64,000 nucleotides of DNA from Streptomyces sp. ML-6. Its GTDB lineage: Bacteria > Actinomycetota > Actinomycetes > Streptomycetales > Streptomycetaceae. Positions 17,634 to 26,051 of the stretch are shown here, piece by piece. The notes beneath the pieces are model-generated. The model made no database searches. It saw only the letters and a list, made by a program, of their open reading frames with translations, and was not told the origin of the DNA. Position 1 is the stretch's first letter, and each line of letters starts with the position of its first letter. A program made the translations under genes and the position numbers. The stretch is from the NCBI RefSeq assembly GCF_030116705.1, contig NZ_JAOTIK010000001.1:3491001-3555000 (forward strand), in the 5' to 3' direction.

Positions 17634-18790
17634 GAGATCGCCTCCAGGTAGCGGGCGGCGACCAGGGCGGGGGTGAAGTCGGCGGTGGAGGCGTGCGCCC
17701 GCTTGGCGTGGACGGCGTGGAACTCGTCGTCCGTGGCGAGGCGTTCGGCCAGGGCGACGGCTTCGTCCGGGGTGGTGAAGCACAGCTCGGGGTCGATGTG
17801 TTCGGCGAGCCAGCCCAGGCGGGGCGAGATGACCGGCAGGCCCATGCCTTGGCAGTCGATGACGCTCATCGACCAGGGGCAGCCGGGCCGGAACGGGGCG
17901 ATGCCGAAGCAGGCGCTGGCCAGCAGGTTCTTGTAGCGGACGCGGTCGCCTCGGTCGGAGACGACCTGCACGTGCGGCAGCGCGGCGAGCTTCTCGCGCA
18001 TCTTTTCGGGGCTGTCGTCCAGGCCCTTGCGCTCGGCCCGGCGCTGCCCGAACAGGTCCATGACCCGCAGCCGCACGGCACCGGAGCCGCTGAGCCGGCG
18101 GGCCAGGTCCACGAACTGCTCGGTGCCGTAGTGCGCGTACAGCCGGTGGTTGTAGACACCGATCGCGCCGCCCGTGCCGGAGGCGGCCTGGACCGTGGCA
18201 GGGTCGCGGACCAGGCTCTCGTCACGTGGTGCGGGCACCACCCGCAGCCGGTCGCCGAGGTCCACCGTCATCCGGGCAGCAGCGGCCGACACCCACGAGG
18301 CAGCCGTGGAGGAGTGGACCATCACCCGGTCGCACGCGGCCAGGCCCGCGGCGAACGCCAGCAGCACTGGCCGCCCGAGCCCCGCGTCGTCCAGCGACGG
18401 GTCGAGCAGCATCTGCCCACCACCCGCGAACGAGAACGGCAGGTAGTGGCAGTACCCGGCCAGCAGCGCATCCGACCGGGCCTCCAACAGAGCCGTGCGG
18501 ATGGCCGGGGCCTCCTCGATCTGGTTGGCCACCACCACATCCGGCTTCTCCGAACCGATCAGAGCCACCAACTCGTCGATGTCCGCCGAGAAGCGGGCCC
18601 GGTACTTCGTCCCGGGCACCTTCGTCCGGTGGAATCCGCAGCGGGCATCCCCGGCCGCAGCCGGGGCCGCGACGGTCACTTCCGACCCGGCGTCGGCCAG
18701 GGACGGGGCCAGCAGATCCGCGAAGATCCACCCCGAATCCGCCGACAGCCGGTCGGGGTTGGAGATATTGAGCAGGTACAGCACGCGCAT
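17630..18790 (-). CDS. Glycosyltransferase (GT-B, family 4/1-like)
   Basis: A 386-aa protein, first gene of the operon. The start ATG 18790 (MRVLYLLNISNPDRLS) is chosen because a GAGGGAGG ribosome site precedes it; the frame is open further upstream without support. Features include VVVANQIEEAPAI, GAIGVYNHRLYAHYG, and a C-terminal SMSVIDCQGMGLPVISPR with LGWLAEHIDPELCF, the conserved GT4 donor-binding region with the E replaced by D/C context. A divergent promoter region separates it from the XRE gene. Confidence 0.75.
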   Translation of the reverse strand: MRVLYLLNISNPDRLSADSGWIFADLLAPSLADAGSEVTVAAPAAAGDARCGFHRTKVPGTKYRARFSADIDELVALIGSEKPDVVVANQIEEAPAIRTALLEARSDALLAGYCHYLPFSFAGGGQMLLDPSLDDAGLGRPVLLAFAAGLAACDRVMVHSSTAASWVSAAAARMTVDLGDRLRVVPAPRDESLVRDPATVQAASGTGGAIGVYNHRLYAHYGTEQFVDLARRLSGSGAVRLRVMDLFGQRRAERKGLDDSPEKMREKLAALPHVQVVSDRGDRVRYKNLLASACFGIAPFRPGCPWSMSVIDCQGMGLPVISPRLGWLAEHIDPELCFTTPDEAVALAERLATDDEFHAVHAKRAHASTADFTPALVAARYLEAIS

Positions 18791-18937
18791 GGTTGCGTCG
18801 CCTCCCTCATCCGCCCGGGGGTCGATCCGGGCCGCTGAGGGAAGGAAAACGGCGACGCACGCCGTGACGGGATGATGAACTTGGATCACTCACGGTTCAT
18901 TCATGCTCACTGACCATGACGCAGGGCAGGTCTTTCG

Positions 18938-19912
18938 ATGGACGCGCACAGCGAAGAGATCACCGTCGAGCAGGCGGCCGAGGACTTCGCGGCCGAGGTA
19001 GCCAGATGGCGAGAAGTACGCGGCATGTCCAAGCGGGCATTAGCGCTGGCCATGGGCTTCGACCCGTCGTACGTCAGCCACGTCGAGTCCGGCCGTCACA
19101 AGCCCACCGAGGAGTTCGCCCGGCTCGCCGACGAGCACCTGAACGCCGGGAAGGCGATCTGGCGGCGCTGGTGCGACTACGAACAGGCCCGGACGAAGTC
19201 CCGGCGTCAGCCCACGGCCCCACCGGCCCAGCGCAGGCCCGAGCAGCCGTACGCCACCGGGTCCGCCCTCGTCGTCGAACACGACGCCGCCCACCTGAAG
19301 TACGACGGCCACTCCTACCGGCTCACCATGAGACGGCTGCTGCGGAACACCGGCGACGAACCGGTGACCCGCTACCTGATCCGCATCTCCGTCGACCGCT
19401 ACCCCGGCGACCCCGAGCAGTCCAACGCCCACTACCGAGTCCACCCGCTGACCTGGGACGAACTCGACCTCACCGCCACCTGCCGCGGCGAGACGATGCG
19501 CTGGCAGGCCAAGCACGACCGCGACGCCTTCAAGGAAGTCTGGCTGCTGTTCGACAACGAACACGGCCGCTTCCCGCTCTACCCCGGCGAGTCCGTGTGG
19601 ATCGAGTACGCCTACACCGTCGGCGACGACAAATGGGGAAACTGGTTCCAGCGGGCGGTCCGTCTGCCCACCGAACAGCTCGAAGTCCAGCTTGCCTTCC
19701 CCGCCGCCCTCGACCCCGTCGTGTGGGGCACCGAGACCTCCATGACCGCCGAAGCCTCGCCCCTGCGGACCCCGCCCGTCCGCAGCGACGACGGTGAACT
19801 GAGGCAATTCACCTGGATCACGGCCACGCCCGCCCTCCACGCTCGGTACCGTCTTGAGTGGAGGTTCCGGGCACGGCCCGAACACAACACGGAACAAGGG
19901 GACTTCAGGTGA
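18938..19912 (+). CDS. XRE-family helix-turn-helix regulator
   Basis: A 324-aa protein. An HTH_3 domain occupies residues ~20-65 (MSKRALALAMGFDPSYVSHV, then ESGRHKPTEEF). The remaining ~240 residues form a beta-rich domain (YRLTMRRLLRNTGDEPVTRY, FPLYPGESVWIEYAY) that could sense a ligand or protein partner. It diverges from the glycosyltransferase operon across 147 bases and overlaps the next gene (GTGA), so it is likely the local regulator. Confidence 0.82.
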   Translation: MDAHSEEITVEQAAEDFAAEVARWREVRGMSKRALALAMGFDPSYVSHVESGRHKPTEEFARLADEHLNAGKAIWRRWCDYEQARTKSRRQPTAPPAQRRPEQPYATGSALVVEHDAAHLKYDGHSYRLTMRRLLRNTGDEPVTRYLIRISVDRYPGDPEQSNAHYRVHPLTWDELDLTATCRGETMRWQAKHDRDAFKEVWLLFDNEHGRFPLYPGESVWIEYAYTVGDDKWGNWFQRAVRLPTEQLEVQLAFPAALDPVVWGTETSMTAEASPLRTPPVRSDDGELRQFTWITATPALHARYRLEWRFRARPEHNTEQGDFR

Positions 19913-20475
19913 TTGACGTGCGGCCCAGCCAGCAGATGCGCGACCTCGGAGTCGTCCAGCACGGCGCCGGCATCCTGGCCGAACCGGCCCGCGCCTTCAC
20001 TCTGCCCGCCGAGCGCGACGAGGCCGAGCGCATCACCGACGAGCTGTTCGCCGCGATGGAACGGATCGGCCAGGTCCACCCCTTCGCCAAGGGCATGGGC
20101 ATCGCCGCCACGCAGATCGGCATCGGCCGCTCCGCAGCCGTCGTCCAGCCGCCCGGCGACGCACCCGCCGTCATCCTGCTCAACCCGAAGATCACCGACC
20201 GCTCCGACGAGCTGGACGAGCAGTACGAGGGCTGCCTGAGCTTCTTCGACGTCCGCGGCCTCGTCCCCCGCCCCCTGAAGATCACCGTCCAGACCACGAC
20301 CCTGACCGGCGAGACCGTCACCACCGCGTACGAACGCGGCCTCGCCCGCCTCATCCACCACGAGATCGACCACCTTGACGGCCTGCTCTACACCGCACGC
20401 ATGCGGGCCGGCGTCGAGCCGATCCCCGTCGAGGAGTACCGGCAGACCGGCAGGGCCTGGGCATACGAGCAGTAG
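19909..20475 (+). CDS. def: Peptide deformylase
   Basis: A 188-aa metallohydrolase with all three catalytic motifs: GMGIAATQIG (motif I), EGCLS (motif II with metal Cys) and HHEIDHLDG (motif III with metal His pair and Glu). It should remove formyl groups from N-terminal fMet. The GTG at 19909 overlaps the XRE stop, so the two are co-translated. An extra deformylase on a mobile island is unusual: it could be a resistance copy against a deformylase inhibitor, or act on a peptide made or recognised by the island. The chromosomal housekeeping gene is not in this window. Confidence 0.9.
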   Translation: MIDVRPSQQMRDLGVVQHGAGILAEPARAFTLPAERDEAERITDELFAAMERIGQVHPFAKGMGIAATQIGIGRSAAVVQPPGDAPAVILLNPKITDRSDELDEQYEGCLSFFDVRGLVPRPLKITVQTTTLTGETVTTAYERGLARLIHHEIDHLDGLLYTARMRAGVEPIPVEEYRQTGRAWAYEQ

Positions 20476-20819
20476 CCGTCAACTTCACGCGGGGCCGAGA
20501 TACGGGCTCGCGCTCTGCCGGCGCCGCGCCCGGCGCTACCGAACTCGCCAAACTGGCGAGCGACTACTGGGTGGAGGATTTCGAGAATTCGCCAGCTGCG
20601 GGATCATTGCGGATAGTTCCACATGCCGTCCGCTTGCCACGAAGGCGCTATAATCCGATGAGGCGATCACGCTCGCCGTTACGTCGGACCTGGACTCCTC
20701 CCGCAGCCGTCCAGGGTTGAGGGCGCAAAGTGCCGTCGGGCGCGCGTGAACTAGAGCTGTAGTCCTCCTACGGGGCGCAGTGGGCGGGAGCACTGAGGCG
20801 CGCCCGCAAGGAGTCGGAC
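20476..20819. other. Intergenic region with possible promoter
   Basis: 344 bases with no convincing gene. A perfect TATAAT occurs at 20649-20654, but no matching -35 lies at 16-19 bases upstream. Just before the next gene AAGGAGTC (20808-20815) is a clear ribosome site. Base composition is lower in GC than surrounding genes. Confidence 0.4.
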
Positions 20820-21836
20820 ATGACGCTCGACAGGGACATCACCGAACTCGCACGCCAAATCCAGGACGAGTCGCGGAACACTGTCCCCTACCAGAGGGCA
20901 AGGTTGGCCGCCGCCAAGGAGTTGGGCGGACTGCCCATCCACAGCCTTTCGGCCGAGGACCGAATTGAGCTCCGTGCCCAGTACACCGGCGAGAGCGTGG
21001 ACGCCGCCGGGTTCGCGATCCGCGGCGGTATTCACGGGCTGGGCCTGGATCACTGCTCGGACGAACAGCGGTCCTTTCGAGCCTTGTTGGCCCTGGCGCT
21101 CTTCAACGGCAACGTATACACAGGCCCGACGGCGAGGTGGAACTACGCGGTTGTCGCCTCGTACGACCCGGTGATGTCGCCCCGTCGGGACCGGTTGGTG
21201 ATGGTGGCGGAGCGCGCCCCGGAGAACGTGGCCACCCGGCTGCTGCCCGCTGCTAGGGGCAGTTCACGCGGTGTTCCTGGCCTGCGGTACGAGGACACCT
21301 ACATCTGCCATGAACATGTCTCTGTCCTCCTGCGTCATCTGCCGACTGGTGCACGGCTGACGATCACCGGGGACCCGGCTGGCTGCCCCCGCGGCAACAA
21401 ACGCAGCATCGGGCCCCGGGACCGCTCTCTCACCGTCGACCAAGACCTCATGGCGCACGAGCGTCGTGCACTGGCGGAGGTTCCCCCGATCTCGGGTGAT
21501 GCCGCCACCCTGTTGGCCGGCCTCGTATCCCGCTACAACCTGGTGGACCGACGGGGGCGCTGGGCGACCAGCTTGTCCTGGGATCCTCTGGAGCGCCCCG
21601 GAGTCGAGCGCAGGAGGGAGCCGGCTGTGCTCCGGGATGGTGCCGTGCGCCGACTGTGGGGAGCTGGGGATTCGTGGGAGTTCCACTGGACTGGCTACCC
21701 CGAACCCCACGACCTGGCCCGAGCCTTGACCCACCGGGAGGCCGGAATCAAGGGCGCGAGAGTCACCCGCCACGGCGATGCCTTCCGGGTACTGTTGGGC
21801 ACCGCCTCGCTGGATCTGTGCGAGGGGGAGGGCTGA
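20820..21836 (+). CDS. Protein of unknown function in the tRNA-Pro island
   Basis: A 338-aa protein not recognised. It starts ATG 20820 after AAGGAG, with a helical N-terminus (DITELARQIQDESRNTVPYQ) followed by mixed beta/alpha sequence (FAIRGGIHGLGLDHCSDEQ; NGNVYTGPTARWNYAVVASY). No signal peptide or membrane helix is seen. It could be an effector or enzyme of the island. Third-position GC is consistent with a real gene. Confidence 0.65.
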   Translation: MTLDRDITELARQIQDESRNTVPYQRARLAAAKELGGLPIHSLSAEDRIELRAQYTGESVDAAGFAIRGGIHGLGLDHCSDEQRSFRALLALALFNGNVYTGPTARWNYAVVASYDPVMSPRRDRLVMVAERAPENVATRLLPAARGSSRGVPGLRYEDTYICHEHVSVLLRHLPTGARLTITGDPAGCPRGNKRSIGPRDRSLTVDQDLMAHERRALAEVPPISGDAATLLAGLVSRYNLVDRRGRWATSLSWDPLERPGVERRREPAVLRDGAVRRLWGAGDSWEFHWTGYPEPHDLARALTHREAGIKGARVTRHGDAFRVLLGTASLDLCEGEG

Positions 21837-21839
21837 TCC

Positions 21840-22139
21840 GTGTCGCTTCTCACCGACCATCCGGAGTCCGTATCCGTGCTGGTGGCCACCATCGTCCTCG
21901 GAGTCCTCCGCTTCACGTTCCCGAAGGACTCTCGGCATCGCCTGGAACTGTGGAAGGCAGTCCTCGAACACCGACGCCGACGCTGGCAGGTGACAGAGCG
22001 CCGCCGTGCGACTGCGCACCGACCGCAAGTCCCTGACCTGACGGAAGCTCCACCATGCGCAAACTCGCTCCCGCAACCCACGCCGGAAGCCGAGCAGGGC
22101 GTCCCGGGCTCCCCTCGCTGGGAGAAATCTGGGAGATGA
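21840..22139 (+). CDS. Small protein with one membrane segment, unknown
   Basis: A 99-aa protein starting GTG 21840, three bases after the preceding stop. Residues ~10-25 (ESVSVLVATIVLGVLRF) form a likely membrane helix, followed by a basic region (LEHRRRRWQVTERRRA). The 3' end runs into the repeated TGGGAGAAATCTGGGAGA sequence of the island's right end, so the C-terminus may be element-derived. It is probably co-expressed with the 338-aa gene. Confidence 0.5.
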   Translation: MSLLTDHPESVSVLVATIVLGVLRFTFPKDSRHRLELWKAVLEHRRRRWQVTERRRATAHRPQVPDLTEAPPCANSLPQPTPEAEQGVPGSPRWEKSGR

Positions 22140-22151
22140 TCTTCTCCCAGA
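22128..22151. repeat. Right-end hairpin repeat of the island
   Basis: Inverted repeat TCTGGGAGA - TGATCT - TCTCCCAGA. With its 5' flank it matches the left-end copy at 13509-13527 in the same orientation. Confidence 0.5.
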
Positions 22152-22243
22152 GACCCTCGAAGACCACGCGGGGCCACCCCTCACCAAGCCTGTGACCAGC
22201 GCGGATATTGACCACCCCTGGTCGTGATCACGGCCGAACCTCA

Positions 22244-22287
22244 TTCGGGACGAAGAGGTCGTGGGTTCAAATCCCGCCACCCCGACA
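22244..22287 (+). repeat. attR: truncated tRNA-Pro copy, right att repeat
   Basis: Identical over 44 bp to the 3' part of the tRNA-Pro gene at 13394-13437. No acceptor 5' strand or D arm precedes it, so it is not a functional tRNA. It ends the island. Confidence 0.9.
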
Positions 22288-22292
22288 CTGGT

Positions 22293-22328
22293 CAGAGGCC
22301 CATTCGCTTGATTGCGAATGGGCCTCTG
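22293..22328 (+). terminator. Hairpin just outside attR
   Basis: Perfect 15-bp inverted repeat CAGAGGCCCATTCGC with loop TTGATT. It stands where a tRNA terminator would be if the tRNA were contiguous with this side, and may be the original one or that of the adjacent dead integrase. Confidence 0.75.
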
Positions 22329-22369
22329 TCATGCCCGGGGGCGCCAAACAGGGGGCCAAAGGCTTTCGA

Positions 22370-22983
22370 TCAAGCCTTGTCGGTGGTACGGGCGGGCTTG
22401 TACTCGAAGATCTCATCCATCGCCTCCGCTCCCTGTGTGATCACGGGGCGGGGCTGCCGGTGACAGACCGCTTCCGTCGTTGCCTGGCTGCTATGCCTCA
22501 CCGACATGACGATGCGCTTCAGCGGAATGTCATGATCCGGAAGCAGTGACACAAAGCTGTGTCGGAGTTCCCGGGGCGTCCGCTCCGGCTCAAGGCTGGT
22601 CCTCTTCACGATGGCCCGGAAATCGCGGCGCACATTGGCCGCGTCCAGAGGCTCCCCACTCTTGGTGGTGAAGACGCGCCTGCCGGACTCCGTTCGATTC
22701 CGCGGGTTGCTCGCTCCTGCTTCTGCCGGCGCAGGTGTTCTTCGAGGACTTCCACCACCTGTTTCGGCAGCGCGATCGTCCGCCAGCTCTTCCGGGTCTT
22801 GGCGTCCCCGTGCCGTCGGGCGGGCCGCCATACCGCGACGTGGGGCAGAACCTCGTTCTCGGTCGCGAGGTGGACGTGGCCCCAGGTGAGAGGACGCGTT
22901 TCCTCCGTGCGGATCCCGGTCAGGAGGGACAGCACGAAGTATGCGTCCAGCCATGAACCGCGGACAGCCACCAGGGCCGGCAC
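22370..22983 (-). pseudogene. Tyrosine-recombinase integrase remnant (frameshifted)
   Basis: Two minus-strand frames together give the catalytic half of a phage/AICE-type integrase. The first frame carries SWLDAYFVLSLLTGIRTEET (box I Arg) and GDAKTRKSWRTIALP (catalytic Lys loop). After a frameshift near 22700 the other frame carries RELRHSFVSLL (Arg/His) and SVRHSSQATTEAVCHRQ. In homologs the last motif reads AVY, so the nucleophilic Tyr is Cys (codon TGT) here. The N-terminal arm- and core-binding domains are missing, and the remnant abuts the unrelated NUDIX gene. It is inactive on three counts. It reads toward attR, as integrases do. Confidence 0.85.
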
Positions 22984-23024
22984 GTCTCGGTTCCGGTCCT
23001 GGTGGCTTGCTGATGCCCGAGGGC

Positions 23025-23462
23025 TCAGAGCGATGCCTCGACTCCGAGGTTTCCGGCGCTGAGGGCGCCCCGCAGGACATGGGCGATCTCCTCCGGCTTG
23101 AGGTCGATGCCGTCGAGCCCCTCCGCGGTCAGCTGGACCTCCTCCAGCGCGTATTCGCCGCGGCCTTCGGCGCTGAACTCGGGACCGGTGCGGTCGTCGA
23201 AGGACCAGGTCGCGATGCGGGCGAGATAGAAGAGCTGGCGCTCGTCGTCGGACTCCATCGTGTGGAGGAGGCGGATGATGTCGGCCTTTCCCGCGATCTC
23301 CTCATGGATCTCCCGGTGGAGGGCGGCCTCCCGGGACTCGTCGCCGGGTTCGACGCCACCGCCGGGCAGGACCCAGTACTCGGGGATGCCGGGCCTGGTG
23401 CGGCGGATGACCAGCATCGTGTCGTCAGCGGTGACGAGGACGGCACGGACTCGTTCGAGCAT
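23025..23462 (-). CDS. NUDIX hydrolase
   Basis: A 145-aa minimal NUDIX protein with VLPGGGVEPGDESREAALHR and EIHEEIAGKADI forming the NUDIX box. Substrate unknown. AGGAGA precedes the ATG. It is the last gene of a minus-strand accessory cluster (nucleotidyltransferase, 97-aa protein, kinase-like pseudogene, SDR, NUDIX) and lies 31 bases after the SDR stop. Confidence 0.85.
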   Translation of the reverse strand: MLERVRAVLVTADDTMLVIRRTRPGIPEYWVLPGGGVEPGDESREAALHREIHEEIAGKADIIRLLHTMESDDERQLFYLARIATWSFDDRTGPEFSAEGRGEYALEEVQLTAEGLDGIDLKPEEIAHVLRGALSAGNLGVEASL

Positions 23463-23492
23463 TTCGGTTCGTCTCCTTGCTTGTTGATGGTG

Positions 23493-24284
23493 TCAGTGCA
23501 GCAGCCAGCCGCCGTCGACGTGGACGGACTGCCCCGTGATGAACGAGGCGGAGGGGCCCCCGAGGAACGCCACCAGGGCGGCGACGTCCTCGGGCCGGCC
23601 ACGGCGCGGGACGTACTGGCGCTTGATCTGGTCCTCCGGCCGTGCCCGGTGCCGGGTGGGGAGGGCGTTCTCGGCCTCGACCTGGATGGCTCCGGGCATG
23701 ACCGTGTTGACGCAGACCCCGTACGGGCCCAGCTCGCGGGCGAGGGAGCGGGTCAGGCCCAGCAGCCCGGCCTTCGCGGTGCTGTACGCGACGAGGTTCG
23801 TCCGGCCGACGCGGGCGTTGATGCTGCCGATGTTCACGATCCGGCCCCAGCGGCGTTCGACCATGCCGGGGGTGAGCGCGTGGCAGGTGCGGTAGTGGGC
23901 GGTGAGGTTGACGTCGAGGGAGTGGTTCCAGGCGGCTTCGTCGGTGTCCTGCCAGGCCACGCGGGGGTGGGCCCCGGCGTTGTTCACCAGGATGTCGACG
24001 GGTCCGATCTCGGCGCGGACGAGGTCGGCCATGGCCTGGACGGAGCCCGGGTCGGTGAGGTCGGCGTTGACCGCGATCCCGGGGCTGCCGGCGCGTTCGA
24101 AGGCGGCGAGGAGGGCGTGGGCGTCGGGGTCCTGGCCGAGGTGGTTGACCGCTACGGTCGCTCCGGCGGCGGCGAGCGCCCGTCCGATCCCGGCTCCGAT
24201 GCCGGTGGCCCCGCCGGTGACGAGGGCGTTGCGGCCCTGGAGCGGCCGGGTCCGGAGAGGGGTCTCAAGCAGGCGCAGGGACAT
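23493..24284 (-). CDS. SDR-family oxidoreductase
   Basis: A 263-aa short-chain dehydrogenase/reductase: TGGATGIGAGIG (NAD(P) loop), NNAGAHP, catalytic Ser in NIGSINA and YSTAKAG (Tyr-x3-Lys), with a C-terminal SASFITGQSVHVDGGWLLH. The substrate is unknown. The ATG at 24284 follows GGAGCA; an in-frame GTG at 24299 is possible. It follows the frameshifted kinase-like gene by 34 bases. Confidence 0.88.
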   Translation of the reverse strand: MSLRLLETPLRTRPLQGRNALVTGGATGIGAGIGRALAAAGATVAVNHLGQDPDAHALLAAFERAGSPGIAVNADLTDPGSVQAMADLVRAEIGPVDILVNNAGAHPRVAWQDTDEAAWNHSLDVNLTAHYRTCHALTPGMVERRWGRIVNIGSINARVGRTNLVAYSTAKAGLLGLTRSLARELGPYGVCVNTVMPGAIQVEAENALPTRHRARPEDQIKRQYVPRRGRPEDVAALVAFLGGPSASFITGQSVHVDGGWLLH

Positions 24285-24318
24285 TGCTGCTCCGTTCACC
24301 GAGGTGGGAGTGGGTGGC

Positions 24319-25366
24319 CTACGTGGTGGTGAAGAAGGTGTCGAGCGTCGTGTGGGGGTCCTGGCTCTCGGCGAGCTTGATCAGGACGAGCAGGAGGTCG
24401 TGTCCGGTGAGCCGGCAGGGCGGGATGACGCCGAGGATGCGCAGGGCGAGGAAGGCACGGATCTCCTCCAGGCCGCCGCCGTGCTCGCCGCGAGACCGTG
24501 CAGGGCGCGAGTGAGGGCCGCGGTGCGGCCGGGGCCGATGTTCCAGGAGTACCGGACGTCGATGTGCCGACTGTCCCGGTGCAGTTCCAGGTGCTCAATG
24601 TGCGGGCGGGACAGCGGCAGCAGAGCGAGCCGGAGGGTGCGGGCGTACGCGTAGGGCTGGTAGCGGGGGACGAGCCAGCCGCCCAGGGCCATCAGGTACC
24701 AGAGCAGGTTGGCGGCCTCACCCACGACGGTGTTGCGGCCGGCGAACTCGAAGTCGAGCCAGCACAGCGGATCGGCAATGTTGGGTTCCGTGGGATCGCC
24801 CTGCGTCAGAGCGGCGAGCCGACGGCGGTCGGGAGCCAGGGTGCGGCGGAGGCTGTCGATGGTGTCGGCGAGGTTCACCGTCAGCGGTCTGCCGTTGGCG
24901 GTGAGGGTGAAGCCGGCCAGTTCCCGGAGGGCGAGGGTCGTATCGTGCGGGGCAGGGCGAGCGGCAGGTCACGGCACAGATACCAGCGGTCCAGTCGGCC
25001 CCCGGGGCGGATGCGGTCGAGGTAGAGGTCCGGGACGCACTCGGCCAGCGGCACGCTCTTCCCGGTCGCCGCCCGCAGGTCGGCACAGACGCCGTCCACG
25101 AGGCGGTCCAAGCGGGGCCGCACGGCCGGGTCGCGAGCGGCGAGGGCGATCACGTCGCCCAGGAGCAGCTCGCACCGGCCGGTGGCGAAGACGTCCTCGT
25201 AGGCGAGGAGCTGCCTGTCCGGTAACGCGATCTGTCCGTGGAGGACCGGAACCGCGATGCGGGGAGCAAGCCGCGCCCATCCCTTCACCTCGGCTTCGGC
25301 CTGCTCACGGGTCGCCACCGGCTTGTGGAAGACGCCCGCTGTCGTCGAAAACCGTCGGGTACTCAC
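24319..25366 (-). pseudogene. Phosphotransferase-like kinase, two frameshifts
   Basis: A minus-strand gene in three frames. It starts GTG 25366 (VSTRRFSTTAGVFHKPV, overlapping the upstream stop as GTGA), runs to LPLALPRT near 24950, continues in a second frame as LALRELAGFTLTANGRPLTV then TQGDPTEPNIADPLCWLDFE, and after a shift near 24500 ends in a third frame EIRAFLALRILGVIPP ... HTTLDTFFTTT at 24319. The D-P-x-E-P-N and W-L-D-F-E motifs resemble the catalytic HGDxxxxN/DxD loop of aminoglycoside-phosphotransferase-like kinases. Sequencing error is possible, but two separate shifts favour decay. Confidence 0.75.
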
Positions 25367-25656
25367 CGTGTCTCCCCGGGGAGGGTGTCCAGCCAAGACT
25401 GGAGAACGAGGCGCGCGAGCACTTCGGCAGCGGACTGCTCGGTACGGGCGGTGGTGACCAGGCTCGTGTCCTGCCGTGTGGCGTCGAGGAGGACGGTGAG
25501 GGCGTCGCCGTCGGAGGGACACTCGATCCCGCTGAAGCGGAGCTGGATCTTCGCGAGCAGCTCGGTGACCTTGTAGAAGCCGCGGAGGTCGGGGTTTCCC
25601 TTGAGGAGCTGGCGGCGGATCTCGATGGCGGCCTGGACGCCGTCGCGCAGGCTCAC
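25363..25656 (-). CDS. Small helical protein of unknown function
   Basis: A 97-aa protein starting GTG 25656, overlapping the nucleotidyltransferase stop (GTGA) and overlapped in turn by the kinase-like pseudogene start. The sequence is mostly helical (VSLRDGVQAAIEIRRQLLKG; KVTELLAKIQLRFSGIE). Family not recognised. Two four-base overlaps make an operon with the neighbouring genes certain in design, even though the downstream gene is broken. Confidence 0.65.
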   Translation of the reverse strand: MSLRDGVQAAIEIRRQLLKGNPDLRGFYKVTELLAKIQLRFSGIECPSDGDALTVLLDATRQDTSLVTTARTEQSAAEVLARLVLQSWLDTLPGETR

Positions 25657-26051
25657 GGCGAATCGGTGGCCGCGTCCGGAGCGGGTAGGGCCAGACCGGG
25701 GGTGGACCACAGGGGGACCAGCGCCCCTCGGCCGATGAGCGCGAGGACGTGGAGGAGTCGGGAGGTGACGGCGCCGGCCCGGCACTCGGCCCGGGTGAGT
25801 ACGGTCATGCCCAGTTTGATCCCGCCGAGTTCGGTCCCCAGTTCCGCGAGGATCTGGCGCATCTCGTCGAGGGAGGAGGTCTCGGCCACGACCAGGATGT
25901 CGAGGTCGCCCCAGCCGTGCTGGTACTTGCCCCGGGCGCCGCTGCCGGTGACGGCCATAAGGTCGATCGGCGGGCGCAGGCCGGTGGTGCGGTCGAGGAA
26001 CTCGGCCAGGTAGGACTCCAGGTGCACGGGAAGTCCGAGCGCGTTGACCAT
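25653..26051 (-). CDS. Nucleotidyltransferase-domain protein
   Basis: A 132-aa protein with the polymerase-beta-like nucleotidyltransferase signature GSGARGKYQHGWGDLDILVV (GS-x(n)-DxD). Members transfer nucleotides to antibiotics, proteins or tRNA, or act as antitoxin/toxin partners (MNT type). It is the first gene of the accessory cluster. Its start abuts a plus-strand fragment of another gene, which suggests a recombination joint here. Confidence 0.75.
   Translation of the reverse strand: MVNALGLPVHLESYLAEFLDRTTGLRPPIDLMAVTGSGARGKYQHGWGDLDILVVAETSSLDEMRQILAELGTELGGIKLGMTVLTRAECRAGAVTSRLLHVLALIGRGALVPLWSTPGLALPAPDAATDSP

Larger units (their letters stand above)
13394..22287. mobile_element. 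Integrated element in tRNA-Pro (about 8.9 kb)
   Basis: The interval is bounded by the 44-bp direct att repeat. It contains a relaxase-like remnant, a five-gene minus-strand glycosyltransferase operon, an XRE regulator with peptide deformylase, and two genes of unknown function. No integrase, excisionase or replication gene is recognisable inside, so it is either a remnant or dependent on a helper in trans. A dead integrase is found immediately outside the right repeat, which may belong to an older tandem element. Actinomycete elements such as pSAM2 also use tRNA-Pro. Confidence 0.8.

Noticed and set aside
20649..20654. Consensus TATAAT as a strong promoter
   Set aside because: No -35-like hexamer at proper spacing; kept only as a weak note in the intergenic entry.
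22244..22287. A second tRNA-Pro gene
   Set aside because: Only the 3' 44 bp are present; the acceptor 5' strand and D arm are missing. It is an att repeat.
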